Positions 20,812-30,121 are shown, counted from the stretch's first letter. The stretch is 64,000 nt of DNA from G963668435 sp963668435 (GCA_963668435.2 CAXXSC010000008.1:744001-808000), one strand, 5' to 3'. Notes: generated by a model from the letters alone, not told the origin. Program-made: numbers and translations.

Positions 20812-20896
20812 CTGAACCTGCCCGGTCTTCCGACCGGCCAGCCCTCTGTCACCAGGTGAACCGGCACTTCCCGGTTCCCCTGAAACCCCTCCGGAA
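20812..20896 (+). repeat. A module, copy 3
   Basis: Stem i CCGGTC-ttcc-GACCGG (20822-20837); stem ii AGGTGAACCGG/CCGGTTCCCCT (20854-20881, one mismatch) with loop CACTTC. It ends AAACCCCTCCGGAAG directly before a GTGGC head. Confidence 0.7.
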
Positions 20897-20897
20897 G

Positions 20898-20972
20898 GTG
20901 GCGAGGCCACTTTATATTTCTGTAAGGGTTGTGCAGATTGATTCGCTGTTGTCGCTGCGTCGACAACGCTGG
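20898..20972 (+). repeat. Paired-hairpin repeat (PHR-7a)
   Basis: Head GTGGC-gag-GCCAC, linker TTTATATTTCTGTAAGGG, GTGCAGATTGATT, tail hairpin GTTGTCG-ctgcgt-CGACAAC (20948-20967). The tail is cut short and joins the next head. Confidence 0.8.
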
Positions 20973-21064
20973 GGGTCGGCGGACCCTTTATATTTCTGTG
21001 ATGGGTGTGCAGGTGGAACTGCTGTACGGCGTTACGCCGCCGTACGCTGGATGGTGGGATCAGC
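20973..21064 (+). repeat. Paired-hairpin repeat (PHR-7b)
   Basis: Head GGGTC-ggcg-GACCC, linker TTTATATTTCTGTGATGGG, tail hairpin GTACGGCG-ttacgc-CGCCGTAC (21024-21045), tail GGGATCAGC. It shares its tail stem with PHR-2 although the heads differ. Confidence 0.8.
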
Positions 21065-21154
21065 ATCAACGGATGCTTTCATTTATAATATCTGCCGCTG
21101 GACAGTCTTTCCCCCCCTTCCCTCCTCTGGGGGGAAGGGGCCGGGGATTATGGG

Positions 21155-21215
21155 CTTCTCCTGTCTTCTGACTCCTGTCTTCTGAATCCTGACTCCTGAA
21201 TCCTGTCTTCTCTGC
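21155..21215. repeat. Degenerate heptanucleotide tandem repeat
   Basis: Seven consecutive units of the form (A/T)(A/C)TYCTG, for example TCTTCTG, ACTCCTG and AATCCTG. Shorter runs occur at 5721-5751, 9350-9387, 12118-12144, 17424-17440, 20706-20736 (inverse) and 48616-48702 (inverse). It resembles the STRR heptamer repeats known from cyanobacteria. Confidence 0.6.
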
Positions 21216-21250
21216 AAACTGCCATCAGACCATAAAGCATCCGCCGACCC

Positions 21251-21341
21251 GGTGACCCTGCCCCCCAGCGTTCGGCTTCGTAGAGCCGAACAGCGACTCA
21301 ATCTGCATACTGCCATCAGACCATAAAGCATCCGCCGATGC
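21251..21341 (-). repeat. Paired-hairpin repeat (PHR-8)
   Basis: On the minus strand the head is GCATC-ggcg-GATGC (21341-21328), the linker TTTATGGTCTGATGGC, and the tail hairpin GTTCGGCT-ctacga-AGCCGAAC (21291-21270). The tail ends GGGTCAC. Confidence 0.8.
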
Positions 21342-21431
21342 AGAATCCACTTGTTTAGCCACTCGATTTACGTTATTCTTTTTTCAACGATAAATACTAC
21401 ATCACAATAATCTCATCCGGAGCAGGATCAT

Positions 21432-23639
21432 ATGAATACTCTGTTCAGACCGTTGTTGCTCGTCAGCCTATTGCTTTCCCTCTCGTGCTCTTCAGGCAAA
21501 GACCCCAACATCTATGTCGCGTCCGATGGCGACAACAGCAATCCCGGCAGCATCGGCAAGCCGCTCGCCACCCTGTTCGAGGCCCGTGACCGAATCCGGG
21601 CGCTCAAGGCCTCGGAGGGGCTCCCCGAAGGCGGCATCACTGTCTTTGTCCGCGAGGGAACCTACAATTACAGCGAGACGTTTCTTCTCAGCGCCGAGGA
21701 TTCCGGGACAGAGGAGTCGCCGGTCGCCTACCGCTCCTACCCCGGCGAGACCGTGACATTTTCCGGCGGACGGACACTGAACGAGTTCGAGGCTGTCACC
21801 GATCCCGCGATTCTGGACCGTCTGAGCGCCGAGGCCCGTGACCATGTCGTCCGGGCCAACCTCAAGGCGCTGGGCATCGAGGGCTACGAGAACATCAACG
21901 CCCAGTCAGGCACCATGCTCGACCTCTTTTTCGACAGCGAATACATGACACTGGCCCAGTATCCCGACTCGGGCAAATGGCTTATTGTCAAGGATGTGCC
22001 GCTTGACAGGAACAACCGCATCGAGGGCGATCCGCGCACCCGTGATGCCAACGGCACCACAGTGGGCCAGCATTCGGCACAGTTGGTGTTCGATGACGAC
22101 GGCCCAAAAAGCTGGTCGCCCGCGGCAGTCGAGAACATGATCCTGCACGGCTACTGGTACTGGGACTGGCGTGACGGGTTCCAGGAGCTGGAAAGCATCG
22201 ACGCCGAAAAAGGCATCATCCACCTCAAGGAGCCCTACCATTTCTACGGCTACAGGGCGGGCCAGCGTTTCTATTTCCGCAATGTCCTGGAGGGGCTCGA
22301 CAACCCCGGCGAGTTCTATATCGACCGGAAGAACGGCCTCCTGTATTTCTGGCCGCCCTCGACCATAACCGACAGCAATGTCCTCGCCTCGATTGCGGAA
22401 TATCCCGGCATCAAATGCGAAAACACCGAGCATGTCACCATCCGCGGTTTCCTTTTCGAGGGCTACCGGGGCGCGGCGGTCATCATCAGCGGCGGCACTT
22501 ATAACCTTATCGCCGAATGCACCATGCGCAACATCGGCGGCACACCGGCATCGGTTTCCGGCGGCACATACAACGGCATCTCCGGCTGCGAAATATACAA
22601 TGTGGCATCAGCCTGCATCGGTGTTGCCGGCGGCGACAGGAAAACGCTGACCCCCGGCTATAATTTCGCCGACAACAACCACCTTCACCACTACAACATC
22701 ATCAACCGCATCGGCCCGGCGATCAACCTCTACGGTGTCGCGAACACACTGTCACACAACGAAATACACGACGCTCCCCATGCGGGTGTCTGGTTCGGCG
22801 GCAACGACAATATCCTCGAGTACAACGAGGTCTACGATATCGCACTCGAGACCGGCGATGTCGGCGCGTTCTACACGGGACGCGATTACAGCTGCCGCGA
22901 TAACATCATACGTTACAACTACTTCCACCACATCCACGGGCCGGGCGAGTTCGGCGCCATGCCGGTGTATCTGGACGATTTCACCAGCGCCACAATGATC
23001 TATGGTAATATATTCTACGATATAGCACGAGCAGTTCTTGTCGGCGGCGGACGCGATAATACCATTGAAAACAACATCTTCGTCAAATGTGACCCCTCGG
23101 TGCAGATCGATGCCCGCGGCCTGACATGGGCCACCAAATATTTCAACACAAAGCACCCCAATTACGACAGGCACCTTCTGAACTACATGGAGGCAATGAA
23201 CTACCGCGAGCCGCCCTACAGCGAGAAATATCCCGAACTGCTGACACTTTTCGATGACGATCCGGCGGTGCCGAAGAACAATGTTGTCCGTAACAATATT
23301 TCGTGGGGAAGCGAGTTCCTCTATCTCAATGACGGGATCGAGCTCGACCTCGTCGCCGTCAGCGGCAACCTCATCGCGGATGACACGATATTGAGCCGCC
23401 ACATGCGCGGCGAGGACCCGAAAGTCTATTCCCATCATGAGGATTTCGGCGCTGACAACGATAAGGTGGTGAAACAGCTGACTGGCACCGGCAACAGGAT
23501 CATGCAGGGCAATCCCGGCTTTGTGGATGTCGCCAAAGAGAATTTCAGTTTCACGGCAGGCTCCCCCGCCTCGGAGGTCGATTTCCAGCCGATACCCTTC
23601 GAGAAAATCGGGCTCTATGAAGGTTTCAAAAGCCGTTAG
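21432..23639 (+). CDS. Right-handed beta-helix lipoprotein (polysaccharide-active type)
   Basis: 735 residues. The leader ends LLLSLSC, a lipobox, so it is surface or periplasm anchored. The start of the mature part (NIYVASDGDNSNPGSIGKPL) is typical of secreted parallel beta-helix proteins, followed by many helix turns (HVTIRGFLFEGYRG, NLIAECTMRNIGG, NGISGCEIYNV, NTLSHNEIHDAPHAGVWFGG, NILEYNEVYDI, NTIENNIFVKC). Length and layout resemble GH141-like and polysaccharide-lyase-like beta-helix enzymes, but no catalytic residues can be assigned with confidence. It stands alone between two repeat-filled gaps. The stop codon is followed at once by the GGGTC head of a paired-hairpin repeat. Confidence 0.75.
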   Translation: MNTLFRPLLLVSLLLSLSCSSGKDPNIYVASDGDNSNPGSIGKPLATLFEARDRIRALKASEGLPEGGITVFVREGTYNYSETFLLSAEDSGTEESPVAYRSYPGETVTFSGGRTLNEFEAVTDPAILDRLSAEARDHVVRANLKALGIEGYENINAQSGTMLDLFFDSEYMTLAQYPDSGKWLIVKDVPLDRNNRIEGDPRTRDANGTTVGQHSAQLVFDDDGPKSWSPAAVENMILHGYWYWDWRDGFQELESIDAEKGIIHLKEPYHFYGYRAGQRFYFRNVLEGLDNPGEFYIDRKNGLLYFWPPSTITDSNVLASIAEYPGIKCENTEHVTIRGFLFEGYRGAAVIISGGTYNLIAECTMRNIGGTPASVSGGTYNGISGCEIYNVASACIGVAGGDRKTLTPGYNFADNNHLHHYNIINRIGPAINLYGVANTLSHNEIHDAPHAGVWFGGNDNILEYNEVYDIALETGDVGAFYTGRDYSCRDNIIRYNYFHHIHGPGEFGAMPVYLDDFTSATMIYGNIFYDIARAVLVGGGRDNTIENNIFVKCDPSVQIDARGLTWATKYFNTKHPNYDRHLLNYMEAMNYREPPYSEKYPELLTLFDDDPAVPKNNVVRNNISWGSEFLYLNDGIELDLVAVSGNLIADDTILSRHMRGEDPKVYSHHEDFGADNDKVVKQLTGTGNRIMQGNPGFVDVAKENFSFTAGSPASEVDFQPIPFEKIGLYEGFKSR

Positions 23640-23730
23640 GGGTCGGCGGACCCTTTATTTTTCAGATGGGAATGTGCTGAATGAGTCGCTGTTCGGCGTT
23701 TCGTCGCCGAACGCTGTGAGGTGAGATCAG
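23640..23730 (+). repeat. Paired-hairpin repeat (PHR-9) abutting a stop codon
   Basis: The head GGGTC-ggcg-GACCC starts directly after the TAG of the beta-helix gene. The linker is TTTATTTTTCAG. The tail hairpin GTTCGGCG-tttcgt-CGCCGAAC is at 23691-23712 and the tail is GAGATCAG. Another head (GTTGC-ggcg-GCCAC) follows. Confidence 0.85.
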
Positions 23731-23751
23731 GTTGCGGCGGCCACTTTGTAA

Positions 23752-23839
23752 CTGACCTGTCGGTCCTTTCGGACCGACAGTTGGCGCTCATTGGGAAGAA
23801 CCGGCACTTCCCGGTTCTCCCCAAACCCCTCTCCACAAG
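23752..23839 (+). repeat. A module, copy 2
   Basis: Stem i is a perfect 9-bp hairpin TGTCGGTCC-tttc-GGACCGACA (23758-23779). Stem ii is GGGAAGAACCGG/CCGGTTCTCCCC (23793-23822, 11 of 12 pairs). It ends AAACCCCTCTCCACAAG. Confidence 0.75.
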
Positions 23840-23930
23840 GTGGCATAGCCACTTTATATTTCTTCGAGAGGTGTTCAGATTGATCCGCTGTTCAGCTCTG
23901 CGAAGCCGAACGCTGGGTGATGAGGTCAGC
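23840..23930 (+). repeat. Paired-hairpin repeat (PHR-10)
   Basis: Head GTGGC-ata-GCCAC and tail hairpin GTTCAGCT-ctgcga-AGCCGAAC (23890-23911) with one A-C mismatch. From its linker to 24085 it matches 10241-10482 almost base for base. Confidence 0.8.
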
Positions 23931-24226
23931 GATTTGTTGACAGTCTGCACACAAAGCGCCGCAGGCTGTCCCCCTCTTTAGGGGGATGTCGTGAAACGAC
24001 AGGGGGTTATGATTCTCCTGTATTCTTATCATTCTTTTATCAGCAGTTATCAGCGCAATCAGCGGTTCAGACATTTCCTTGTTCGACGTGCTGACATATA
24101 ACATTCTGATTATATGGGGCCTTGGAACAGCACCCATCCCCCTGAGAAAAGCCCCGGGCGAACAAGGATTTTCGGAGCGGAAAGGCTGATTACTGAACCC
24201 CGTTTTGTCAATCAACCCGAGCGTCG
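23931..24226. repeat. Intergenic region: long-repeat remainder and L repeat copy 1
   Basis: Up to 24085 this is the second copy of the long repeat. 24143-24192 (GAAAAGCCCCGG...TTTTCGGA...GAAAGGCTG) matches 36142-36186 and is called the L repeat. No gene. Confidence 0.5.
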
Positions 24227-25796
24227 TTACCGTACGGTTACGGGGCATTCCCGGAAGCTGTCCTTGAAAGTCCAGCGAACACGGTATATGCCGCTGAGAC
24301 GTTTTCCGTTGTCAGGATTCGTGCCGTCCCACGGGAATATGACAATCCCCGCGAGCCCGTCACCGCCGCCCTCGAGCTCACGCCTGTCGAGAACGCAGAT
24401 TCTCCTGCTCCCGTCCGCCGAATAAAGCGAGGTTTCCAGCGTGCCGGTCCCTGCCCATGCCTTGCAGGCCACAAGCGTTTCACCGCCGCGCTCCAGCACC
24501 GAGGGCATGAGCACCGCCATGTTCAAATAGGGGCATTCGCTGAATTCGAGCGCGGGGACCTCGACACTGTCATCGGCATATTTACGGCTGAAACCCGGTG
24601 CGTTTTTGTTGGTGACATTCTCGAAAATCACCTGACTTCGGCTCTTTTCCTCACTGTCCTTGAAAGAAAGCGTGTAGAGTTCCCTGACAGTCCGGTCGAA
24701 ATCGAGAAGACCGGCCCAGAGTGTCCCGGCAGTCATGGTGAAATGAGTTCCCTCCGGGACTTTGCGCTTCGGCACGAACGTGATATTCGAGTTTTCAAAG
24801 TCGGGGCTCTTCAGGTCGCCGTTCCACATGACAGTGAGATTGGTGGCGATTATATGCTCGATGTCGCTCTTGTCGAACACGATGCCGTTGTGATAGGCAT
24901 CGCGTATCTGCTCGACCTCGCCCGCCTGGTAGTTGCGGTAGGGGTGCACGCCCACCCAGTGACGGGGCAGGTTCTTTTCTTTATCGATATCCCAGGGGCC
25001 GAACGGCTCCCAGTAGTTCCAGACATAGTGGTTGTCGAAATACTGGAACTGGCGTTTCATGCGGAAAAATATCTTCTCCGCCCTGTCGCGGTAGAACTCC
25101 TCGCCCGTTATACGGTGCAGAAGCATCGCGACCTGCCCCATGTCGTTGTTTTTGTTGAACGGCAGCGACTGGTTCGAGCCCTTGACCTCTGAGCCGAAAC
25201 GCCACTCGCTGAGATCGCCCGGCGCGAGGTATTTCGTGAATGACACATAGGTACCCGCAGGGCCGTCCTCACGCCAGGTGCCGCGGCTGTCCCACTTCTC
25301 GATACAGTGTTTCGAGGCCAGCGAGGCATATTCACGGGCTTTGCCGCCGTATTTGTCCACAAGGACCGCTGTCGGCAAGCACCAGCGCCGAGAACTCGAG
25401 AATCCCCCGCCAGAGTATGGCATCGCCCACATGGACATCGCACCAATAGTTATTGTCGTAAATATAGGGGCCGATGAAACCCTTGTAGCCGTCCGGCCCC
25501 TCGGCCAGCCTGTCCACGAGGAAATCGTAATAGCGGACACCCTGGTCGAGCCAGGCACGGTCTCCGGTGGCCTCGTACATCTCGACAAATGTGTGTATCC
25601 CGGAGGCGGCATGCCAGCAGAACTGCTCGCCGTTGGGGAATTTCTCGAAATTCGGGTTCCCGCTGATACGGTTGTAAAATTCCTCAGCCGCCTGTGCCTC
25701 GTCCGCACCCGCGACAGGAGCCACGATAATACAGAAAACGACACCCGCGAGGAGCATCGGGAACAGAACGCGAATACATCGTCCAATAACGGTCAC
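24227..25796 (-). pseudogene. Exported alpha-toroid-like protein interrupted by one frameshift
   Basis: Two frames join into one protein of about 520 residues. From a GTG at 25796 (GGGAG eight bases upstream) there is a signal peptide cut near VAGA-DE, then FPNGEQFCWHAASGIHTFVE, GPYIYDNNYWCDVHVGDAIL and LEFSALVLADS. The frame must then move by one base near 25366-25374, after which it continues VLVDKYGGKAREYA, FNKNNDMGQVAMLLHRITGE, HYVWNYWEPFGPWD, and a C-terminal beta-domain ending SFRECPVTVR. The helical repeats suggest an (alpha/alpha) barrel as in many lyases and hydrolases, but no family is certain. A single extra base explains the break; a sequencing or assembly error is as likely as a true mutation. 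Confidence 0.6.
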
Positions 25797-26328
25797 AACA
25801 GCATCTCCCGCTTGAAATGGTGGGAAAATCCCCAGGACAGCACCCCATCGAACAGGAGCGGGACAATCTGAAACTGCCTGCCGCCGCCGTCCTCGAAAAC
25901 GTATCTCATGGAAATGTCACAGCACTCTGTTTCAGCGCTGCATTGTATATATACATACTCGCGGCCCGGTTGTAAAGGTGACGGATATTCACCCACTACC
26001 GTCTTAAGCCGGAGATTCCCGTTGCGACTGAAAATTGCAGAAGAATCCCCCCTCCGGCTTTCGCCGGTCCCCCTTCGGAGAGGGAAAGGTTTCGGCTGAC
26101 ACTTTTACGCGGCACTGATTGTACCAGGATGCAGTCTTTTCCGTCGCGACCTGTCACACCGGAGCTTTCGCGGCTCTTCGTGTCCCCTATAGGAGTATTG
26201 ATACTTCTTGCGCTCCTGTCCCCTATGGGGGAAGGATGTCACAAAGTGACAGGAAGGGGGCCTTAATACCATGTTTAATCAAGGACTTAAGTCAGAGGAA
26301 TTCTTTCGATTAAAGCATCCGCCGATGC

Positions 26329-26412
26329 TGATCCTGCAAGCCAGCGTTGTCGACGCAGCGACAACAGCGGATCATTTTGCACGCTCACCTCTGACCAAAA
26401 AGTGGCCGCCAC
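26329..26412 (-). repeat. Paired-hairpin repeat (PHR-11c)
   Basis: Head GTGGC-g-GCCAC type (26412-26402), linker TTTTTGGTCAGAGG, tail hairpin GTTGTCG-ctgcgt-CGACAAC (26365-26346), tail GGCTTGCAGGATCA. It is followed by a solitary head GCATC-ggcg-GATGC (26328-26315). Confidence 0.8.
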
Positions 26413-26503
26413 CTGATCCTGCAAGCCAGCGTTCAGCCGCGCAGGGCTGAAGAGCGTCTCAAGTGGCACACCCATATCAGAAATATAAAGTGGCCGCCGC
26501 CAC
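26413..26503 (-). repeat. Paired-hairpin repeat (PHR-11b)
   Basis: Head GTGGC-ggcg-GCCAC (26503-26490), linker TTTATATTTCTGATATGGG, tail hairpin CTTCAGCC-ctgcgc-GGCTGAAC (26452-26431), tail GGCTTGCAGGATCA. Confidence 0.8.
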
Positions 26504-26592
26504 CTGATCCTGCAAGCCAGCGTTGTCGACGCAGCAACAACAGCGGATCAATCAGCACACCCACCTCAGAAATATAAAGCATCCGCCGATAC
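26504..26592 (-). repeat. Paired-hairpin repeat (PHR-11a) starting on a stop codon
   Basis: The head GTATC-ggcg-GATGC begins with the G of the TAG stop of the PKD lipoprotein gene. Linker TTTATATTTCTGAGGTGGG, tail hairpin GTTGTTG-ctgcgt-CGACAAC (26541-26522, with one G-T pair), tail GGCTTGCAGGATCA identical to 11b and 11c. Confidence 0.85.
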
Positions 26593-28697
26593 TAGTCGAA
26601 GAAATAGATTTTCAGCTGGGGTGTATTCTCCTTGTTGCTCCAGTCGGGTGTCGAAAATGTCTTGGGATCCTCCTCTGGGTCGGGCGAGGTCGAGACATAC
26701 TTGACATAACTGACATAGGAGCCGACATCGGAGCCGGTCACCGTCTTCGTCAGGCCGTTGGTGCCGTACATGGAGTACTTGTCGATGGCGAAATCGTTGA
26801 CAATGATATCCTTGTCGTAGATCCATTCCTCGGAATAGAGTGGGAATCCGTTTTCGTAGTACCAGTGTTCGTAGACCTCGTGCTCGCTGATATCGAGCGT
26901 CTCGATCTTATACTTTTCGTTGGCGAACTTCCCGCGTATCGTGCCGGTGGTCTCCCCCTTGGTGTAGCTGACACTGAAAGAGAGGCCGTCCCAGGTAAGG
27001 GTTCCGGAATAGTTCCGCGTATCGATCACTATCGAGCGGGTTTCGACACCGTCCGGCCCCTCGAACGGCGCTGAGAAACTGATCATCATATACTTGAGAT
27101 CGTGAAGGTAGGAGGTCACCGTGGTATCGGCGGGATCGGTGATTACAGCTGTGGCGGTGTCCTCCGCAAGGACAGCGCCGTTCTCGTCCTGAAGCTGCAC
27201 CTTGACCGTGTAGGTGCCGACTTTCGGGTAGGTCTTGGACATGGCGCCGTTCCAGCTCGTGCCCATCGGTGTGGAGTTGTCGCCGAATGTCCACATGTAG
27301 GTTACCCCCTCCGGCGGCGTTCCCTTGACCGTGGCGCTGAAATTGACAGCACTGCCCACCTCCGCTGTATCGGAATCGGGTGAGATGGTGATCTGAAATG
27401 TCATCGGCGCCTCGATCTCGGTCTCCTGGCCGCTCTCGATCTCCTTGTCCTCGTGCTCCTCGGTCCTGCCCTCCTCGGTCACGACCTTGACATTCCATTT
27501 GCCCTTGGGCACCACAACCTTGAGGTCCTCGTCTTTTGAGCCTTTCGCAAGCACGACCTCCGGAACTGTCCCCGGTGTCGCCGCCTGGGCAACTGCGATA
27601 TCGGAGCCGGTCGCACTTCCGGTCACCTGCTTGATCTTGGCGATACCCCAGTCAATGCCCTGTCCGGCCAGTGCCGAGGAATCGTCAGTCCCGAAAACGA
27701 GGTCAGCGGAGGCCTTGAGCGCAGTCCCCAGCCCCTCGGAGATCGCCCCGCCATCAACCGCGCCGTCCACATCGATTAAATCGCCGATCTTGCCCGCGAC
27801 CTTGCTCTTGATCTCGTCCTTGATGAAATTCGTCGGGTCGAGATAGGCTTTCTGCGCCTTTTCCTTGTACTCATCCGCCTTCTCGACATACTCCATGCCT
27901 TTCGCGGTGGAGGGCGCGACAGTCTTTACGACCTCGACCATGAGCTTTGCGCCCTTGGTGACACCCTCGGCGCCCTCGCGGTGGGCGATTTTCTGTATGG
28001 TAAGGCCGCGCTCACCGGCGGTGATCCCGAAATCCGACTTGTCCTGGTCGAGATGGTAGAAATCGTTGTACATCTGCGGGGCTTTCATGTCAAGCTCGCC
28101 GTCCTCTAACTTCTTCCAGAAATCATTCTCACTGGAGAACTGCGATTTCCAGTTCGGCCTGAGATTGTCGTAGAGAAACGTGCGCTGTGACTCACTCATG
28201 TTCGAGGCAACCTGCAGTATCCTGTTCCTGTTGCGCGTGCCGGAACCCGAGGCCCAGGTGAAAAAATCCTTCATGGCGCTGCCGAGCCCCTCCACCGCCA
28301 TCATGCCAGCGGCTTTCGCGGCGGCATCGCTCTCGATCAGCGTGATAGCGGCATCGACATCCTGCTCATACTCCATGAGGCTGTAGATGCTCTCGAAAAG
28401 CTCGTCCACATCCTCCTCGTCAAGATCGTTCTCGGCGAAACCGGCATTATAGCCGTCGGTCATGATACGGGCGTAATCCAGCAGCATGATCTGCTTGGCG
28501 ACCGCGAATTCCATGACAGTATCGTAGGCGTCCCGTGTGTCATCGAGGCTGACAATGCTGTTGCCTCCTCCGTTACCGCCGTTCGAACCGCCATCATCGC
28601 CGGTCGGCCCGCCGCCGTCATCATCCGAACAGCTGAAAATTGCGAGCGACACAATCAACATCATCCCGAACAGATAGAACAGGCGCACTTTCTTCAT
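26592..28697 (-). CDS. PKD-domain lipoprotein of unknown function
   Basis: 701 residues from ATG at 28697, with GGGGGGA five bases upstream; an ATG at 28721 lacks a site. The leader ends LAIFSC (lipoprotein), followed by a Gly/Asp/Asn-rich linker (about 20-48), a long helical region (50-380) with Ala/Gly-rich stretches and many acidic residues, a Thr/Glu-rich strand region, a PKD domain (about 450-530: EVGSAVNFSATVKG, YMWTFGDNSTPMGTSW, YPKVGTYTVKVQLQD) and a C-terminal beta domain. No enzyme motif is seen. It may be a surface scaffold or structural protein. Its TAG overlaps the first base of a paired-hairpin array. Confidence 0.7.
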   Translation of the reverse strand: MKKVRLFYLFGMMLIVSLAIFSCSDDDGGGPTGDDGGSNGGNGGGNSIVSLDDTRDAYDTVMEFAVAKQIMLLDYARIMTDGYNAGFAENDLDEEDVDELFESIYSLMEYEQDVDAAITLIESDAAAKAAGMMAVEGLGSAMKDFFTWASGSGTRNRNRILQVASNMSESQRTFLYDNLRPNWKSQFSSENDFWKKLEDGELDMKAPQMYNDFYHLDQDKSDFGITAGERGLTIQKIAHREGAEGVTKGAKLMVEVVKTVAPSTAKGMEYVEKADEYKEKAQKAYLDPTNFIKDEIKSKVAGKIGDLIDVDGAVDGGAISEGLGTALKASADLVFGTDDSSALAGQGIDWGIAKIKQVTGSATGSDIAVAQAATPGTVPEVVLAKGSKDEDLKVVVPKGKWNVKVVTEEGRTEEHEDKEIESGQETEIEAPMTFQITISPDSDTAEVGSAVNFSATVKGTPPEGVTYMWTFGDNSTPMGTSWNGAMSKTYPKVGTYTVKVQLQDENGAVLAEDTATAVITDPADTTVTSYLHDLKYMMISFSAPFEGPDGVETRSIVIDTRNYSGTLTWDGLSFSVSYTKGETTGTIRGKFANEKYKIETLDISEHEVYEHWYYENGFPLYSEEWIYDKDIIVNDFAIDKYSMYGTNGLTKTVTGSDVGSYVSYVKYVSTSPDPEEDPKTFSTPDWSNKENTPQLKIYFFD

Positions 28698-29062
28698 TGG
28701 TATCCCCCCATTAAAGCGCATGATAACTGTTTGCAGTTAATGGAAATATAAGGACACGGCTGATATTTGTCTACATGATTGTTAAGCATCAGCGGATGCT
28801 TTTTAGTCAGATGTGGAATGCACAGAGTGAGACGCTGTACGATGCTGCGCCATTGCACGCTGGCTGACAGGATCAGCGGGGTCGGATGCTTTTTAGTGGT
28901 GGTTTTCAGAAAAGCGGAAGACGAGATTAAGGGGGCAAGAGTCAGAAAATCACACACCTCCACTTCACCGAGCCCCCCCCTGAATGAGGTGGGTACAAAG
29001 AGAAACGTACAGCAGTACAAAAGCAAGTCCGAAGAACTGAAGAAATTCTTCCCTCGCGTCGA
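28698..29062. repeat. Intergenic region with one paired-hairpin copy
   Basis: Contains the element at 28786-28877 and a degenerate head (GGGGTCGGATGC, about 28878-28890). The rest, up to the cydB-like stop, has no recognisable feature. Confidence 0.5.
28786..28877 (+). repeat. Paired-hairpin repeat (PHR-12)
   Basis: Head GCATC-agcg-GATGC (28786-28799), linker TTTTTAGTCAGATGTGG, tail hairpin GTACGATG-ctgcgc-CATTGCAC (one mismatch, one G-T pair), tail GACAGGATCAGC. Its tail stem is unlike any other copy. Confidence 0.7.
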
Positions 29063-30121
29063 TCAGAAAAGCTCTTCGTCGGACTCGTCGTGGGGAAGCG
29101 GGCAGTGGGCGAAACGCCGGTAGAGACGGAGCATCCGCACCTGCAGAAAAACGGTGGCGGCCATGAGGAACAGGTATACCGGTAGGAGTTTGCGGCGCTG
29201 GCTGAGGATTTCCTGGAAAAACTCGCTGTTCGCGCCGCGTATAAGTCCCGTTGGCGCCGTGTTTGTCCGCTGGAAAATAACCCGAAGATGTGGGAATATG
29301 CTGAGGAAAAAGACAACCGAAAGCCCCACCATCACGAAAGCCGCAACAAGGTAGGCGTCCTTGTAGCTGCGTTTCCAGATCAGCACCGGGAACAGGACCG
29401 CCCCCGCGAAAGTGGTCGCCGGTATCATGAAAAACACCGGGGTCGCCTTGATGCTCTCGGAAACATAGGGCGAAACAAGCAGGCTCCAGAGGCTGAGGTC
29501 AAACACGAGCACGATAATGAGAAGGCCGGAATAGAACGCCCACTTGCGGGCATGGCCGCGTATCCTGCCGTCACTGTTCCACGCGATCGCGGTGTAGCTC
29601 AAGGCGGCGCTGGCACAGGCGATGATAAGCCCCGAAACGATCGTATAGTGGCTGATATAACCGAGCACGTTGACATTGAAACGCCCCTCGCCGTAGAGCG
29701 GCACTCCCTTGAGGATATAGCCCGCTATCAGCCCGAGCATGAACAGCGGCAGAAGGTTCCCCAGCGAGATGAGCACATCCCAGAGCGAGCCGAAATGCCA
29801 CATGTCGAATTTACGGCGGAGCGACAGCGCGATCATCCTCAGGACAAGGATGATGAATATCACGGCGATCACCGGGTAGAATCCGGCGAACAGCGCGCGG
29901 TAAATCCGCGGGAACAACAGGTACAGGGCGCTGGCAGTCAGCACCACCCACAGCGCGGAACCGTCAATCTGCGGATGGATCGCCTGTATGAGGTATTTAC
30001 GCTCGTCTTTCGGCACAAACAGGTACCACATGCCGAAACCGAGACGTGTCCCGCCGGTGACAAGAAACATGGTCATCATCACCGCGACCATGCTGAACCA
30101 GATGTAAACCGTCTGCTGCAT
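29063..30121 (-). CDS. Cytochrome bd oxidase subunit II (CydB)-like membrane protein, orphan
   Basis: 352 residues with about nine membrane segments. The CydB pattern is visible in ERKYLIQAIHPQIDGSALW, LLFPRIYRALFAGFYPV, LRMIALSLRRKFD and GSLWDVLISLGNLLPLF, with a GYILKGVPL loop. In canonical CydB the first helix has DGFD; here it reads GGTR, so both acidic residues are lost, although the Asp of the WDGN-type loop (IDGS) remains. No cydA lies next to it: upstream is a divergent AT-rich cassette, downstream a lipoprotein gene. It may pair with a distant or unusual subunit I, or have another electron-transfer role. Confidence 0.7.
   Translation of the reverse strand: MQQTVYIWFSMVAVMMTMFLVTGGTRLGFGMWYLFVPKDERKYLIQAIHPQIDGSALWVVLTASALYLLFPRIYRALFAGFYPVIAVIFIILVLRMIALSLRRKFDMWHFGSLWDVLISLGNLLPLFMLGLIAGYILKGVPLYGEGRFNVNVLGYISHYTIVSGLIIACASAALSYTAIAWNSDGRIRGHARKWAFYSGLLIIVLVFDLSLWSLLVSPYVSESIKATPVFFMIPATTFAGAVLFPVLIWKRSYKDAYLVAAFVMVGLSVVFFLSIFPHLRVIFQRTNTAPTGLIRGANSEFFQEILSQRRKLLPVYLFLMAATVFLQVRMLRLYRRFAHCPLPHDESDEELF

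Larger units (their letters stand above)
20697..21431. repeat. Intergenic region rich in structured repeats
   Basis: Order on the plus strand: inverted heptamers (20706-20736), the ileS terminator, an A module (20812-20896), two tandem paired-hairpin units (20898-21064), a C/G-rich stem (about 21110-21145), an array of heptamers (21155-21215), a partial paired-hairpin copy (about 21216-21250, minus) and a full minus-strand copy (21251-21341). No gene. Confidence 0.65.
25797..26591. repeat. Intergenic region; right half carries a triple paired-hairpin array
   Basis: 25797-26314 has no gene that I can support. It holds C-rich palindromes of the GTCACTTTGTGAC type (about 26237-26251) and scattered repeat debris. 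26315-26591 is the triple array. Confidence 0.5.
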
